A stretch of 64,000 bases of DNA from Methylobacterium sp. 17Sr1-1 (GCF_003173775.1 NZ_CP029552.1:521001-585000); one strand, 5' to 3'; positions 51,535-62,474 are shown, counted from the first letter of the stretch. Made by a program: numbers and translations. The notes: a model not told the origin generated them from the letters alone.

Positions 51535-52923
51535 TCAGATCAGCCCCGCCAGCCGCAAGCCCACTCCAGCCGCCGCGCAAGCCCCCAGCACCGGGATCAT
51601 CCCGACCCTGAACCGGAACACCGCCACGGTCGCCGCCAGCGCCAGGGCCAGCGCGTAGGGATCGACGCTGGAGAGCACCGGCACGTCGAGCCGCACCGGC
51701 CCGACCGCCGCCGGGTGCAACTCGCGAAACAGCGTGTGGAGGGCGAACCAGACCGCCAGGTTGAGGATCACCCCCACGACCGCCGCGGTGATCGCCGAGA
51801 GTGCGCCGGCGAGCGCACGGTGGCCGCGCAGGCGCTCGACGTAAGGCGCGCCGACGAAGATCCAGAGGAAGCAGGGTGCGAAGGTGACCCAGGTCGTGAG
51901 CAACCCGCCGAGCGTGCCGGCGAGGAGCGGCGGCAGCGCGCCCGGCGCCCGGTAGGCGGCGAGGAAGCCGACGAACTGCGTGACCATGATGAGGGGCCCC
52001 GGCGTGGTCTCGGCCATGCCGAGGCCGTCCAGCATCTCGCCGGGCTTGAGCCAGGCGTAATGCTCGACCGCCTGCTGGGCGACGTAGGAGAGCACCGCGT
52101 AGGCGCCGCCGAAGGTCACCATCGCCATCTTCGAGAAGAACACCGCGACCTGGGAAAAGACGTTATCCGAGCCGAGGGCGAGCAGGATGGCGGCGACCGG
52201 CACCAGCCAGATCGCACCCCAGACGAGCAGCATCCGCAGGGTGTGACCGGCGGCAGCCCGCTCCCGGGGAAGCTCGTGGTCGTCGAGCAGGAACGGGCCC
52301 TCGACGGTCTTGCCCCCGGCCCCGTGCCCGCCGGCCCTGAACTGCGGCAGGCCGGCCCGCCCGCCGAGACAGCCGACGATGCCGGCGGCCAGCACGATCA
52401 GCGGGAAGGGCACGTCGAGGAGGAAGATCGCCACGAACGCCATGGCCGCGAGCCCGACCATCACGGGCCCTTTCAGCGCCCGCTTGCCGATGCGGATCAC
52501 GGCCTGGAGCACGATCGCCAGCACCGCGGCCTTGAGGCCGAAGAACAGGCCGGCGACCGGGCCGGCCTCGCCGTAGAGGACGTAGATCCAGCTCAGGGCC
52601 ATGATGGCGAGGAGCCCCGGCAGCACGAACAGCCCGCCGGCGAGGAGGCCGCCGCGGGGCCCGTGCATCAGCCAGCCGACATAGGTCGCGAGCTGCTGCG
52701 CCTCCGGCCCGGGCAGCAGGGTGCAGAAGTTGAGCGCGTGCAGGAAGCGGTTCTCGGAGATCCAGCGCCTCTCCTCGACCAGCACCCGGTGCATCACCGC
52801 GATCTGCCCGGCCGGCCCGCCGAAGGACAGGGCGGCGACCCGCAGCCAGACCGGCAGGCTTTCTGCCAGGGTGACGGGCCGGGGCGGCGCCCGGTCAAGC
52901 GTCGCGGGCTCAAGGGTCGTCAC
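51535..52923 (-). CDS. chrA: Chromate efflux transporter ChrA
   Basis: A 462 aa CHR-family protein that exports chromate and gives resistance. It is built from two homologous halves, each with about six membrane helices: [20 protein letters not shown] near the N terminus and [20 protein letters not shown], then VAQQAV in the second half. PGP motifs occur in [16 protein letters not shown] and [17 protein letters not shown]. The GTG at 52923 has GGAGAG 9 bases upstream. It is convergent with nasS and divergent from ruvB, occupying the place where ruvA usually sits before ruvB. Confidence 0.93.
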   Translation of the reverse strand: MTTLEPATLDRAPPRPVTLAESLPVWLRVAALSFGGPAGQIAVMHRVLVEERRWISENRFLHALNFCTLLPGPEAQQLATYVGWLMHGPRGGLLAGGLFVLPGLLAIMALSWIYVLYGEAGPVAGLFFGLKAAVLAIVLQAVIRIGKRALKGPVMVGLAAMAFVAIFLLDVPFPLIVLAAGIVGCLGGRAGLPQFRAGGHGAGGKTVEGPFLLDDHELPRERAAAGHTLRMLLVWGAIWLVPVAAILLALGSDNVFSQVAVFFSKMAMVTFGGAYAVLSYVAQQAVEHYAWLKPGEMLDGLGMAETTPGPLIMVTQFVGFLAAYRAPGALPPLLAGTLGGLLTTWVTFAPCFLWIFVGAPYVERLRGHRALAGALSAITAAVVGVILNLAVWFALHTLFRELHPAAVGPVRLDVPVLSSVDPYALALALAATVAVFRFRVGMIPVLGACAAAGVGLRLAGLI

Positions 52924-53059
52924 GAGGGCAGGCTCTCCGGTCGGGGTGCGCCGCAGCGTAGCGCGATCGGTCGCGTTGTGCGACAGAACGCAGCGATTAC
53001 ATCCGGGGAGCGGGTGCCGCCGGCCTCGCGCCGTCCGTCGAGAGCCCGTCAGGTCCCGC

Positions 53060-54106
53060 TTGAGCAAGCCCAAATCCCTCCTCACCCCCGAGCGCCGCGA
53101 GGACGATGCCGACGCCTCGATCCGGCCGCTCAGCCTCGCCGACTTCACCGGGCAGCGCGCCGCCCGCGCCAATCTCCAGGTGTTCATCGACGCGGCGAAG
53201 AAGACCGGACAGGCCCTCGACCACGTGCTGTTCGTCGGCCCCCCCGGCCTCGGCAAGACCACGCTGGCGCAGATCGTCGCCCGCGAGCTCGGGGTGAACT
53301 TCCGCTCGACCTCCGGCCCGGTGATCGCCAAGGCCGGGGACCTGGCGGCGCAGCTCACCAACCTCGAAGAGCGCGACGTCCTGTTCATCGACGAGATCCA
53401 CCGCCTCAACCCGGCGGTGGAGGAGATCCTCTATCCGGCGATGGAGGATTACCAGCTCGACCTGATCATCGGCGAGGGGCCGGCCGCCCGCTCGGTGAAG
53501 ATCGAATTGCCGAAATTCACGCTGGTGGCCGCCACCACCCGGGCGGGCCTGCTGACGACGCCGTTGCGCGACCGCTTCGGCATCCCGATCCGGCTCGAAT
53601 TCTACGACATCGACGAGCTCGAGCTCATCGTCAGCCGCGGCGCACGGGTGCTCGGCATCGGCATGGCGCCGGACGGGGCCAACGAGATCGCCAAGCGCGC
53701 GCGCGGCACGCCGCGCATCGCCGGGCGGCTGCTGCGGCGGGTGCGCGACTTCGCCATCGTGGAGGACGCCCCCACCATCACCCGCGCCATCGCCGACCGG
53801 GCCCTGCGGCTCCTCGACGTCGATCCCGCCGGCCTCGACACGATGGACCGCAAGTACCTCAACATCATCGCCCACTCGTTCAACGGCGGACCGGTGGGTG
53901 TCGAGACGATCGCGGCGGCGCTCTCCGAGCCGCGCGACGCGATCGAGGAGATCATCGAGCCCTACCTGATCCAGAAGGGCTTCGTGCAGCGCACCCCGCG
54001 CGGCCGGGTGCTCACCGCCCACGCCTTCCGCCATCTCGGCCTGCCGGAGCCGAACCGCGATCCCACGGTGCAGTTCGGGCTGTTTCCCGGTGACGAGGAT
54101 GCGTGA
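53060..54106 (+). CDS. ruvB: Holliday junction branch-migration ATPase RuvB (TTG start)
   Basis: A 348 aa AAA+ motor that with RuvA drives Holliday junction migration. It has [20 protein letters not shown], Walker [10 protein letters not shown], Walker [10 protein letters not shown], sensor 1 [17 protein letters not shown] and the C-terminal winged-helix [15 protein letters not shown]. No ATG fits; TTG 53060 with AGGTCCCGC before it gives [20 protein letters not shown], a normal RuvB start. ruvC and ruvA are absent upstream. It overlaps the next gene by 17 bases. Confidence 0.95.
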   Translation: MSKPKSLLTPERREDDADASIRPLSLADFTGQRAARANLQVFIDAAKKTGQALDHVLFVGPPGLGKTTLAQIVARELGVNFRSTSGPVIAKAGDLAAQLTNLEERDVLFIDEIHRLNPAVEEILYPAMEDYQLDLIIGEGPAARSVKIELPKFTLVAATTRAGLLTTPLRDRFGIPIRLEFYDIDELELIVSRGARVLGIGMAPDGANEIAKRARGTPRIAGRLLRRVRDFAIVEDAPTITRAIADRALRLLDVDPAGLDTMDRKYLNIIAHSFNGGPVGVETIAAALSEPRDAIEEIIEPYLIQKGFVQRTPRGRVLTAHAFRHLGLPEPNRDPTVQFGLFPGDEDA

Positions 54107-55046
54107 GGAGGGGAGGGGGTACCGCCTGTTCACCCGCCGCCGGGTGCTCCAGGGGGCGGGCGCCGTCGCGCTGTCCGGCGTCAGCACCGGCGCCTACGCC
54201 ACCGGGATCGAGCCGTTCCGGCAGGTCGCGACGCGCTACGCGATCCAGCCGAACCCCGCCGCGCCCTGGCCGGCGGGATTGCGCCTTCGCATCGCCGCGC
54301 TCACCGACATCCATGCCTGCGATCCCTGGATGAGCCTGGAGCGCATCGCCGGCATCGTCGCCGCCACCAACGCGCTCCAGGCCGACCTCGTGGTGCTGGT
54401 CGGCGACTTCATGGTGGGCCAGCGCTACGTCACCCGCGTCATTCCGGCGGTCGAATGGGCACCGGTCCTCGCCGGCCTGACGGCGCCCCTCGGGGTCTAC
54501 GCGGTGCTCGGCAATCACGATTGGTGGGAGGATCCGGAGGCCCTGCGCCGCGGCGCCGGCCCGACCGCCGCCGGCACGGCGCTGACGCAGGTCGGCATCC
54601 GGGTCCTGTCGAACGAGGCGGTGCCGCTCGCGACCCGGGCCGGGCCGGTCTGGCTCGCCGGGCTCGAGGACCAGCTCGCCCTGCTGCCGGCCCGGCGCCG
54701 CACCGGTCGCGGACGGGTCGGCCTGCACGACCTGCCCGCCACCCTGGCGGCGGTGCCCGACGGCGCGCCGATGATCCTGCTCGCGCACGAGCCCGACATC
54801 TTCGCCGAGGTGCCGGCGCGGGTCGCCCTGACCCTGTCGGGCCACACCCATGGCGGGCAGGTGCGGCTCTTCGGCTGGTCGCCGGTGGTAAATTCGCGCT
54901 ATCCCGGCCGCTACGTCTACGGCCATGTCCGGGAGGCGAGCGACCTCGTGATCTCCGGCGGCCTGGGCCTGAGCGTCGCGCCGATCCGCCTCGGCGTGCC
55001 GCCGGAGATCGTGGTGGTGGAGCTGGGGACGGGGGCGGTGGCGTAA
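54090..55046 (+). CDS. Tat-exported calcineurin-like metallophosphoesterase
   Basis: A 318 aa protein beginning at GTG 54090 (or ATG 54099) within the ruvB 3' end. The twin-arginine signal reads [20 protein letters not shown], then TGAYAT. The phosphoesterase core has [34 protein letters not shown] and [11 protein letters not shown]: all metal-binding motifs of the YkuE/LpxG-like family that acts on lipid- or nucleotide-linked phosphates outside the cytosol. It is inserted between ruvB and ybgC; the target is unknown. Confidence 0.9.
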   Translation: MTRMREEGRGYRLFTRRRVLQGAGAVALSGVSTGAYATGIEPFRQVATRYAIQPNPAAPWPAGLRLRIAALTDIHACDPWMSLERIAGIVAATNALQADLVVLVGDFMVGQRYVTRVIPAVEWAPVLAGLTAPLGVYAVLGNHDWWEDPEALRRGAGPTAAGTALTQVGIRVLSNEAVPLATRAGPVWLAGLEDQLALLPARRRTGRGRVGLHDLPATLAAVPDGAPMILLAHEPDIFAEVPARVALTLSGHTHGGQVRLFGWSPVVNSRYPGRYVYGHVREASDLVISGGLGLSVAPIRLGVPPEIVVVELGTGAVA

Positions 55047-55091
55047 CGCACGTTTCAGCCGATCCCGTTTGAAGTAAAAGGCGCGGGATCC

Positions 55092-55148
55092 CCTCTCCAG
55101 GCGATGCCGGGCTTGCCAGAGATCCTTGCCCGGCATCGCCTGGAGAGG
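55092..55148 (+). repeat. Perfect 21-bp inverted repeat
   Basis: CCTCTCCAGGCGATGCCGGG with its exact inverted complement, separated by 15 bases. The flanking head GCGCGGGATCCCCTCTCC is shared with the repeat at 40112. It sits between the metallophosphoesterase and ybgC genes; without a T tract it looks more like a repeat than a simple terminator. Confidence 0.7.
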
Positions 55149-55228
55149 GAAGCGCGTGACTGGTCGAAGCCTCATCTCGGCGAAGACTATTCGAGGCGCG
55201 AGCAGACGAGATCGAGGACTGACCCTGC

Positions 55229-55645
55229 GTGACCGAGACCATGCCCCCGGACGCCCACGCCCTTCCGGTGCGCGTCTACTACGAGGACACGGATTTCTCC
55301 GGCTTCGTCTACCACGCGAGCTACCTGCGCTTCATGGAGCGGGGCCGGACCGAGCTCCTGCGCGGGCTCGCCGGCGACCAGTCCGACCTGCACCGGGAAG
55401 CGGACGGGCTCGTCTTCGTGGTGCGGCGCATGACTCTCGACTACCTCAAGCCCGCCCGCATGGACGACGCCCTGACGGTGCTCACCGCGACGCGCGAATT
55501 GCGCGGCGCCTCGATGCATCTCGACCAGGAGGTGCGCCGCGGCGACGAGACCCTGGTGCGGGCGGACGTCGTCGTGGCCTGCGTGCGCGAGGGCCGCGCC
55601 GTGCGCCTGCCGGAGGCCCTGCGCCGGACGCTCACGCGGCGTTGA
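55229..55645 (+). CDS. ybgC: Tol-Pal-associated acyl-CoA thioesterase YbgC
   Basis: A 138 aa hotdog-fold thioesterase. It has LPVRVYYEDTDFSGFVYHAS, then YLRFMERGRTELLR, with the catalytic Asp in YYEDTDFSG, and VRRMTLDYLKPARMDD. YbgC is the usual first gene of the tol-pal operon. The start is GTG 55229 or ATG 55241; the former has no clear ribosome binding site. It is followed after 187 bp by tolQ, a larger gap than usual. Confidence 0.94.
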   Translation: MTETMPPDAHALPVRVYYEDTDFSGFVYHASYLRFMERGRTELLRGLAGDQSDLHREADGLVFVVRRMTLDYLKPARMDDALTVLTATRELRGASMHLDQEVRRGDETLVRADVVVACVREGRAVRLPEALRRTLTRR

Positions 55646-55832
55646 GCGATCCCGCTCACCATTCCTTAACCCTGGCGGGAGCTTAACTCGGGCCGGGCGA
55701 ATGCTCCGTCCCGGAGCGGCGGCCCATACTTTCGACAGATTCGGGCGCGATCGAACCACCATACGAAAAGCCCCGATCCCGGTTGGAGTGCCCGCGGGCC
55801 GTTCAGCGGCCCGGGACGCGAGGATAAGCCGC

Positions 55833-56549
<717 letters not shown>

Positions 56550-56578
56550 CCTTAAGCCTCTTTGAAAAGGATTGAGCG

Positions 56579-57025
56579 ATGGGCATGGCCTCCGGAGCGG
56601 CACAGGGCGGCGGGCGCCGTCGGCGCGGCCGGCGGGGCGGCGGCGCGATCAACGAGATCAACATGACGCCGTTCATCGACGTCGTGCTGGTGCTGCTGAT
56701 CATCTTCATGGTCGCCGCGCCGATGATGACCGTCGGCGTGCCGCTCGACCTGCCGCAGACCAAGGCCGCCCCGCTCAACCAGGATTCGAAGCCGATCACC
56801 CTCTCGATCCGCCAGACCGGCCAGGTCTTCCTCGGCGAGGACGAGCTCACCGACGACGCGATCGTCGCCAGGATCTCGGCCACCGCCAAGGACGGTTTCG
56901 AGGAGCGGGTGTTCGTGCGCGGCGACAAGCGGGTCGATTACGGCCGCGTCGCCCAGGTGATGGCGATCGTGACGAGCGGCGGCTTCAAGAAGGTCGCCCT
57001 CGTGACCGAGCCCGACCAGCGGTAG
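56579..57025 (+). CDS. tolR: TolR inner-membrane proton channel subunit
   Basis: A 148 aa ExbD/TolR protein: a Gly/Arg-rich N terminus and a single helix with the proton-relaying Asp in [20 protein letters not shown], then MVAAPM. The periplasmic domain follows ([28 protein letters not shown]-like). It lies 29 bp after tolQ. The C-terminal [15 protein letters not shown] is the conserved end. Confidence 0.95.
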   Translation: MGMASGAAQGGGRRRRGRRGGGAINEINMTPFIDVVLVLLIIFMVAAPMMTVGVPLDLPQTKAAPLNQDSKPITLSIRQTGQVFLGEDELTDDAIVARISATAKDGFEERVFVRGDKRVDYGRVAQVMAIVTSGGFKKVALVTEPDQR

Positions 57026-57040
57026 AGGGCGGGGTTCGCC

Positions 57041-58627
57041 GTGGTGTTTCCCTTCGACAGGTCCGAACCCGGCGTCTGGGTCTCGGCCGGCGCGCACGTG
57101 GTGTTGATCGGGTTGGCGCTCTTCGCCGCCGCCTCGCACGTGCTGCCGCAGGCCGAGGAGGGCGTGCCGGTCGAGGTCATCACCGAGAACCAGTTTTCGG
57201 AGCTGACCAAGGGCCAGCGCGACGGCGAGGCCCCGGCCAAGAGCCCGCGCGCCGACCGGGTCGCCGACAAGCAGCAGGAGAACGATCCCGGCGAGGCCAA
57301 GTCCGACGTGCCGACGCCGCCGACGCGTCCGCCCGAGATGAAGGTCGCCAACGCCGAGGAGATGCCGGTGCCGCCGCTGCGCCCGGCCCTCGAGCAGCCC
57401 GAGCCCGCCCCGCTCCCGCCCGCGCGCCCCGACACCGCCAAGGCCGACGCCGAGAGGGCTGCCGCCGCGGCCGCCGCTGCGGCCGCGAAGGCCAAGGCGG
57501 ACGCCGAGGCGCGCGCCGAAGCCAAGGCCGAGGCGGAGCGCGAGGCCAAGGAGGCGGCCAAGGAGGCCGCGAAGGAAGCCGCGCGCGAGGCGGCCAAGGA
57601 GGCTGCGAAGGCTGCCGCCAAGGCCGCCGCGGCCAAGGAAGCCGCCAAGGAAGCCGCCAAGGCTGCTGCTGAGAAGGCCGCCGCCGAGAAGGCCGAGGCC
57701 GAGGCGATCCGGCGCGAGGAACTGGCCGAGGCCAAGGCCGCCGCCGAGAAGGCGGCTGCCGAGAAGGCCGCCGCGAAGGCGAAGGCCGACGCCAAGGCGA
57801 AGGCCGAGGCCAAGGCGGAAGCGGAGGCTGAAGCGAAGGCCCAAGCCGAAGCGAAGGCCCGGGCGGAAGCCAAGGCTCAGGCTGAGGCGAAGGCGCGGGC
57901 GGAAGCGAAAGCCGAGGCCAAGGCTCAAGCCGAGGCGAAGGCGCAGGCCGAGGCCAAGGCCCGGGCCGAAGCGAAGGCCCGTGCCGAGGCGAAGGCCGAG
58001 GCGGAAGCCAAGGCCGAGGCCGAAGCCGAGGCGAAAGCGCAGGCCAAGGCTGACGCCGAAGCCAAGGCCCATGCCGCTGCGGAAGCGAAGGCGAAGGCCG
58101 AGGCCGCCGCCAAGGCCAAGGCCGTGGCGGACGCGAGGGCCAAGGCCGCCGCGGAAGCCAAGGCGCGGCACCAGGCCGAACTCGCCGCCAAGTTCAATTC
58201 GGGCGCGATCCGCGACGTGCTGGCGGCGCACGGGCCGTCGCACGCCACCGGCGCCACAGGCCGCGAGGTGCAGCGCACGGCGGCCCTCGGCGCGGCCACC
58301 GGCACGTCGCAGCGCCTCAACCCGAGCCAGCGCGACGCCCTGGTCGGCCTGCTGCAGCAGCAGATCGAGCGCTGCTACTCGGCGCCCCCCGGCGCCGCGC
58401 AAGGGATCGTGCTGCCGCAGCTCGACATCCGCCTGAACCCCGACGGCTCCCTCACCACCGATCCGCGCATCCTGCGCGCCGGCGGCAGCGCGGTCGACCG
58501 CTCGATCGCCGAGGCCGCGGTGCGGGCGGTGCGACGCTGCGCGCCCTTCCGCATCCCGTCCCAGTACGCCCCGTTCTACAACGACTGGCGGGTCATCAAC
58601 GCGGAGTTCGAGCTGCCGCGGGCCTGA
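57041..58627 (+). CDS. tolA: TolA-like energy transducer with very long Ala-Lys-Glu helix
   Basis: A 528 aa protein beginning at GTG 57041. One membrane helix ([20 protein letters not shown], about residues 12-32) is followed by a Pro-rich stretch. Residues ~137-385 are almost only Ala, Lys, Glu and Arg in repeating [20 protein letters not shown] units, a long helix spanning the periplasm. The C-terminal domain ([40 protein letters not shown]) contacts TolB/Pal. E. coli TolA is 421 aa, so the helix is longer here. It lies between tolR and tolB. Confidence 0.93.
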   Translation: MVFPFDRSEPGVWVSAGAHVVLIGLALFAAASHVLPQAEEGVPVEVITENQFSELTKGQRDGEAPAKSPRADRVADKQQENDPGEAKSDVPTPPTRPPEMKVANAEEMPVPPLRPALEQPEPAPLPPARPDTAKADAERAAAAAAAAAAKAKADAEARAEAKAEAEREAKEAAKEAAKEAAREAAKEAAKAAAKAAAAKEAAKEAAKAAAEKAAAEKAEAEAIRREELAEAKAAAEKAAAEKAAAKAKADAKAKAEAKAEAEAEAKAQAEAKARAEAKAQAEAKARAEAKAEAKAQAEAKAQAEAKARAEAKARAEAKAEAEAKAEAEAEAKAQAKADAEAKAHAAAEAKAKAEAAAKAKAVADARAKAAAEAKARHQAELAAKFNSGAIRDVLAAHGPSHATGATGREVQRTAALGAATGTSQRLNPSQRDALVGLLQQQIERCYSAPPGAAQGIVLPQLDIRLNPDGSLTTDPRILRAGGSAVDRSIAEAAVRAVRRCAPFRIPSQYAPFYNDWRVINAEFELPRA

Positions 58628-58675
58628 CACGGCCCGCTCCGGCCGCCTGTTTCACCCAAGACGGACGTCCCCTTC

Positions 58676-60016
58676 ATGCACTCCCCCTCGCGATTGCGTC
58701 ACGCGCTCGCCGCGCTCCTGTGGCTGTGCCTCGCCGCCGGCCTCGTTTCGGGCTTCTCCGCCCCCGCGCAGGCGCAGCTCAACCTGCGCATCGGCCCCGG
58801 CGGCGCCTTCCAGCCGATGCCGATCGCCATCGCCGACTTCTCCGGCGATTCCAGCCTCGGCCCCACCCTGTCGGGCATCGTGACCAACAACCTGAAGCGC
58901 TCGGGCTATTTCACGCCGGTCGAGAAGGCGCGCTTCCCCGAGAATCCGAACTTCGACGCCGCGCCCAACTTCGCCGCCTGGAAGGACACCGGCGTGCAGG
59001 GCCTCGTCACCGGCCGGGTCACCCGCGACGGGTCGGGCCGGCTCAAGGCCGAGTTCCGCCTGTGGGACGTCCTGTCGGGCCAGCAGATGATCGGCCAGCA
59101 ATACGCGGGTGACGGCGCCAATGCGCGCCGCATGGGCCACCTGATCTCGGACGCGGTCTACACCAAGATCACCGGGATCGGCGGCTTCTTCGACACCCGC
59201 GTCGCCTTCGTCGACGAATCCGGCTCGAAGGAGCACCGCCGCAAGCGTCTCGCCATCATGGACCAGGACGGCGCCAACGTGCGGTATCTCACGAGCGGCG
59301 AGGCCTCGGTGGTGGCACCGCGCTACTCGCCCTCGACCCAGGACATCACCTACATGTCCCAGGTCACCGGCCAGCAGCCGCGCGTCCAGGTGATCAACCT
59401 CTCGACCGGCTCCCGCCAGGTGATCCCGACCAACGCCGAGATGAGCACCAGCCCGCGCTTCTCGCCGGACGGGCGCCGCCTGGTGATGAGCGACCAGGAC
59501 GGCGGCAATGCCAGCATCTACGTGATGGACCTCGCCTCCAAGGCGCAGACCCGGATCACCAACGCCAACGCCATCGACACCTCGCCGTCCTTCTCGCCGG
59601 ACGGGCGCGAGATCGTGTTCGAATCCGACCGCGGCGGCCAGCAGCAGATCTACGTCATGGGCGCCGACGGCTCGAACCCGCGCCGCCTGTCCTTCGGCGA
59701 CGGCTCGGCCTCGCAGCCGGCCTGGTCGCCGCGGGGCGACTACATCGCCTTCACCCGCCAGCGGAAGGGCTCGTTCTCGATCTGCATCATGAAGCCCGAT
59801 GGCAGCGGCGAGCGGGTGCTCACCGAAGGCTTCCACAACGAGGGCCCGACCTGGGCGCCGAACGGCCAGTACGTGATGTTCTTCCGCGACCCCGGCGGCC
59901 AGGCCGGCGGCAAGCTCTACATGGTCGACATCACCGGCAAGGTCGAGCAGCCGGTCCCGACCCCGTCCTACGCGTCCGACCCGACCTGGTCGCCGCTGAT
60001 CGACGCGCAGAAGTGA
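58676..60016 (+). CDS. tolB: TolB periplasmic beta-propeller protein
   Basis: A 446 aa protein: a signal peptide (LLWLCLAAGLVSGFSAPAQA), then the TolB N-terminal domain and a six-bladed beta propeller (repeats such as SPRFSPDGRRLVMSDQDGGN, SPSFSPDGREIVFESDRGGQ and QPAWSPRGDYIAFTRQRKGS). It binds Pal and peptidoglycan. The ATG at 58676 follows a 48-bp gap from tolA. No pal gene follows within the window; transcription seems to stop at the hairpin at 60024. Confidence 0.96.
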   Translation: MHSPSRLRHALAALLWLCLAAGLVSGFSAPAQAQLNLRIGPGGAFQPMPIAIADFSGDSSLGPTLSGIVTNNLKRSGYFTPVEKARFPENPNFDAAPNFAAWKDTGVQGLVTGRVTRDGSGRLKAEFRLWDVLSGQQMIGQQYAGDGANARRMGHLISDAVYTKITGIGGFFDTRVAFVDESGSKEHRRKRLAIMDQDGANVRYLTSGEASVVAPRYSPSTQDITYMSQVTGQQPRVQVINLSTGSRQVIPTNAEMSTSPRFSPDGRRLVMSDQDGGNASIYVMDLASKAQTRITNANAIDTSPSFSPDGREIVFESDRGGQQQIYVMGADGSNPRRLSFGDGSASQPAWSPRGDYIAFTRQRKGSFSICIMKPDGSGERVLTEGFHNEGPTWAPNGQYVMFFRDPGGQAGGKLYMVDITGKVEQPVPTPSYASDPTWSPLIDAQK

Positions 60017-60023
60017 GGGGAGG

Positions 60024-60045
60024 GCCGGCCCGGAGACGGGCCGGC
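60024..60045 (+). terminator. Terminator after tolB
   Basis: A 9-bp perfect stem GCCGGCCCG with GAGA tetraloop is followed by TCCTTCAC on the plus strand, 8 bp after the tolB stop. Nothing gene-like is seen between here and the degP terminator (60046-60281). Confidence 0.7.
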
Positions 60046-60281
60046 TCCTTCACAAAGTCCCGACGAAGACCGTCCAGAGGACTGTCCCATCCACGAACCT
60101 CAGGATGAGGTCCTGGGTGGGTCAGGTTAGGTTCTGTATCGACAGACATATAAAAGCCCGCTCGCCTGAATCCTCGAGGATCCAAGCCCTCCTCGTCATT
60201 CCAATCTCCGCTGGGCGGCCCCCGAACGACGCGGCCGGTGTCAAGATTATCGAGCGCGGATCAATATCGGGATCGAGAGCG

Positions 60282-60313
60282 GGGGCGCGGCGGGTCGAAA
60301 CCCGCCGCGCCCC
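60282..60313 (-). terminator. Stem-loop after degP
   Basis: A perfect 14-bp stem GGGGCGCGGCGGGT with 4-base loop, 6 bp past the degP stop on the minus strand. It is followed by CCGCTCTCG with few T's; the strong stem at a gene end supports a terminator. Confidence 0.65.
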
Positions 60314-60319
60314 TCTCAC

Positions 60320-61834
60320 TTACTCCAGGCTCAACGCCACGAACCGCACCTCACCTTCCTTGTTGGAGACGAGGAGCAAAGCCGACTTGCGGCCGTCCTT
60401 CTTGATCTGGTCGATGCGGCGGGTGACGTCGGCGGGGGAATTCACCGCCTCCTGGCCGACCTCGACGATGACGTCGCCCGGCTGGATGCGCTTGTCGGCG
60501 GCGTTGGAGTTGGGGTCGACCCGGGTGACCAGCACGCCCTTGACGCTGTCCTTCACCCCGAAGCGCTTGCGCGACTCGTCGGAGAGGCCGGTCAGGTTGA
60601 GGCCGAGCGCCTGGCGGGTGACGTCGGCCTCCGGCTGCGGCCGGCTGAGATTGGCCTGCTGCTGCGGCTTGTCGCTGTCCTCCAGGCGGCCGAGGGTGAC
60701 CTGCTTGGTCTGCTCCTGGCCCTTGCGGACCGTGGTCACGTCGACGACCTTGCCGACCGGGGTCGAGGCGACGATGCGGGGCAGGTCGCTCGAGCTCTTG
60801 ACGTCGGCGCCGTTGAACTTGGTGATCACGTCGCCGACCTCGAGGCCGGCGGTCTTGGCCGGGCCCTTCTCGTCGACGCCGGCGATCAGCGCGCCGCGGC
60901 CGCCGCCCTTGAGGCCGAGCGCCTCCGCGGTGGTGTCGTCGACGTTCTGGATCCGCACCCCGAGCCAGCCGCGGCGGACCTCGCCGAACTGGCGCAGCTG
61001 GTCGATCACCGGGCCGGCCGTGGCGGTGGGCACCGCGAAGCCGATGCCGACCGAGCCGCCGGTCGGCGACAGGATCGCGGTGTTGATGCCGATCACCTCG
61101 CCGTTCATGTTGAACAGCGGACCGCCCGAATTGCCCTTGTTGATGGCCGCGTCGGTCTGGATGTAGTTGTCGTAGGGGCCCGACTCGATGTTGCGGCCCC
61201 GGGCCGAGACGATGCCGGCCGAGACCGAGCCGCCGAGGCCGAACGGGTTGCCGATCGCGATCACCCAGTCGCCCGGCCGCATCTTCTCCGAGTCGCCGAG
61301 CGGCACCGACTTCAGCGGCCGGTCGGGATCGGGCTTCACCCGCAGCACCGCGAGGTCGATCTTCGAATCCTTGCCGATGATCTCGGCCTTCAGCTTGCGG
61401 CCGTCATGCAGGATGACCTGGATGTCGTTGGCGTCGCCGATGACGTGGTTGTTGGTGACCACGATGCCCGAGGAATCGATGATGAAGCCGGAGCCGAGCG
61501 AGTTCGAGCGGCGCGGCGCCCGCGGCTGGCTCTCGCCCCCGCCCTGGCCGCCCTGGCCGCGGCGGTTGAAGAATTCCTCGAACAGGTCCTCGAAGGGGGT
61601 GCCCTGCGGCAGCTGCGGCAGGGTGCGGCTGCGCGTCTCGACGGTGGTCGAGGCCGAGATGTTCACCACCGCGTCGGTCACCTGGTCGGCGAGGTCGGCC
61701 AGGGATTCGGGCCCCTTGGCCAGGGCGACGCCCGGCAGCGATGCGGTGCCGACCGACAGGGCCAGGAGGGCCCCCGCGAGGGCGGGCAGGCGCCGTCTCG
61801 CGAAGGCGGGGTTACGGCGCGAGGAAGCGGCCAT
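60320..61834 (-). CDS. degP: Do-family periplasmic serine protease (DegP/HtrA)
   Basis: A 504 aa protease-chaperone. After an N-terminal signal (LPALAGALLALSVGTASLPG, then VALAKG) comes a trypsin-like domain with His in IVVTNNHVIGDANDIQV, Asp in SKIDLAVLRVKPD and Ser in INKGNSGGPLFNMNG. Two PDZ domains follow (GVDEKGPAKTAGLEVGDVIT; RVDPNSNAADKRIQPGDVIV). It degrades misfolded envelope proteins. The ATG at 61834 was chosen over an upstream reading. It is last of the hflK-hflC-DUF2065-degP unit. Confidence 0.95.
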   Translation of the reverse strand: MAASSRRNPAFARRRLPALAGALLALSVGTASLPGVALAKGPESLADLADQVTDAVVNISASTTVETRSRTLPQLPQGTPFEDLFEEFFNRRGQGGQGGGESQPRAPRRSNSLGSGFIIDSSGIVVTNNHVIGDANDIQVILHDGRKLKAEIIGKDSKIDLAVLRVKPDPDRPLKSVPLGDSEKMRPGDWVIAIGNPFGLGGSVSAGIVSARGRNIESGPYDNYIQTDAAINKGNSGGPLFNMNGEVIGINTAILSPTGGSVGIGFAVPTATAGPVIDQLRQFGEVRRGWLGVRIQNVDDTTAEALGLKGGGRGALIAGVDEKGPAKTAGLEVGDVITKFNGADVKSSSDLPRIVASTPVGKVVDVTTVRKGQEQTKQVTLGRLEDSDKPQQQANLSRPQPEADVTRQALGLNLTGLSDESRKRFGVKDSVKGVLVTRVDPNSNAADKRIQPGDVIVEVGQEAVNSPADVTRRIDQIKKDGRKSALLLVSNKEGEVRFVALSLE

Positions 61835-62061
61835 CAGGGAACCTCGTTGGGCAGGATCGTCGTCATAACGGTTCGGCCCGGCGCGAGAGCGGCGAGGCAT
61901 CGTGTCGCCGCCATCCGCCCCGCCCGGGCAGCCCCCGGCGACCGGGCCGGGAGCGTCCCTTAAGATCGTCTCCCGGCCGGTCGGTTCAAGTCCCGGTCGA
62001 TCGCGTCCATCGAAGGCACGATCCGGGCGGTCAAGGCCGGGGGTGGGGCCGAGGCCCGCCT

Positions 62062-62256
62062 TCAGCCGAGGAGCAGGCGCACCACGCCGACCACGACGAC
62101 GCCGGCGGCGGCCGAGAGCAGGCCGACGAGGCGCATCCGCTCCATCGGGGTCTGCGAGGCCTCCTGCATCGCCCGGCGCATCGCCGCCGGGAAGGCGGCG
62201 CAGAGCAGGCCCTCGATGGCGAGCGCGAGGCCGAGGGCGGCGACGAGATCCTTCAC
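62062..62256 (-). CDS. DUF2065 (YjeT-like) small membrane protein
   Basis: A 64 aa protein with two hydrophobic helices: KDLVAALGLALAIEGLLCAA and LVGLLSAAAGVVVVGVVRLL. The GTG start at 62256 is fixed by AAGGAGAT 7 bases upstream. DUF2065 proteins often sit by hflC; function unknown, presumably an accessory of the HflKC complex or of FtsH. It lies between hflC and degP. Confidence 0.85.
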   Translation of the reverse strand: MKDLVAALGLALAIEGLLCAAFPAAMRRAMQEASQTPMERMRLVGLLSAAAGVVVVGVVRLLLG

Positions 62257-62407
62257 GGCCGGATCTCCTTCACGGCCGAAAACCGCGCGGCCGCCCCGGG
62301 GCGATTCCCGACTCGGTCCCCGTTCCCCGCGGCCCTGTTCCCCCCTGCGGTCGCATTGTCTCGTTCTCCGCCGCCCGGCCGGCCGCGAGGCCCGCCGTCA
62401 CAAAAGT

Positions 62408-62429
62408 GCGCCCCGCCGGGGCGGGGCGC
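62408..62429 (-). terminator. Terminator after hflC
   Basis: GCGCCCCG and CGGGGCGC arms around a 6-base loop, followed on the minus strand by ACTTTTGTG. It lies ~45 bp after the hflC stop and may partly separate hflKC from the DUF2065 and degP genes. Confidence 0.65.
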
Positions 62430-62474
62430 TCGGGTGTCGTCAGGTGTCGGTCCGCCGCGGCGGAGGCCGCCGGC

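Noticed and set aside
57450..58180. Tandem DNA repeat or CRISPR-like array in tolA
   Set aside because: Repeats are irregular, in frame and coding; no spacers, no cas genes.
56552..58630. A 692-codon minus-strand frame rich in Gly, Leu and Arg opposite tolA
   Set aside because: It is the antisense shadow of the Ala-Lys-Glu repeats; no ribosome binding site or homology, and tolA is clearly the coding strand.
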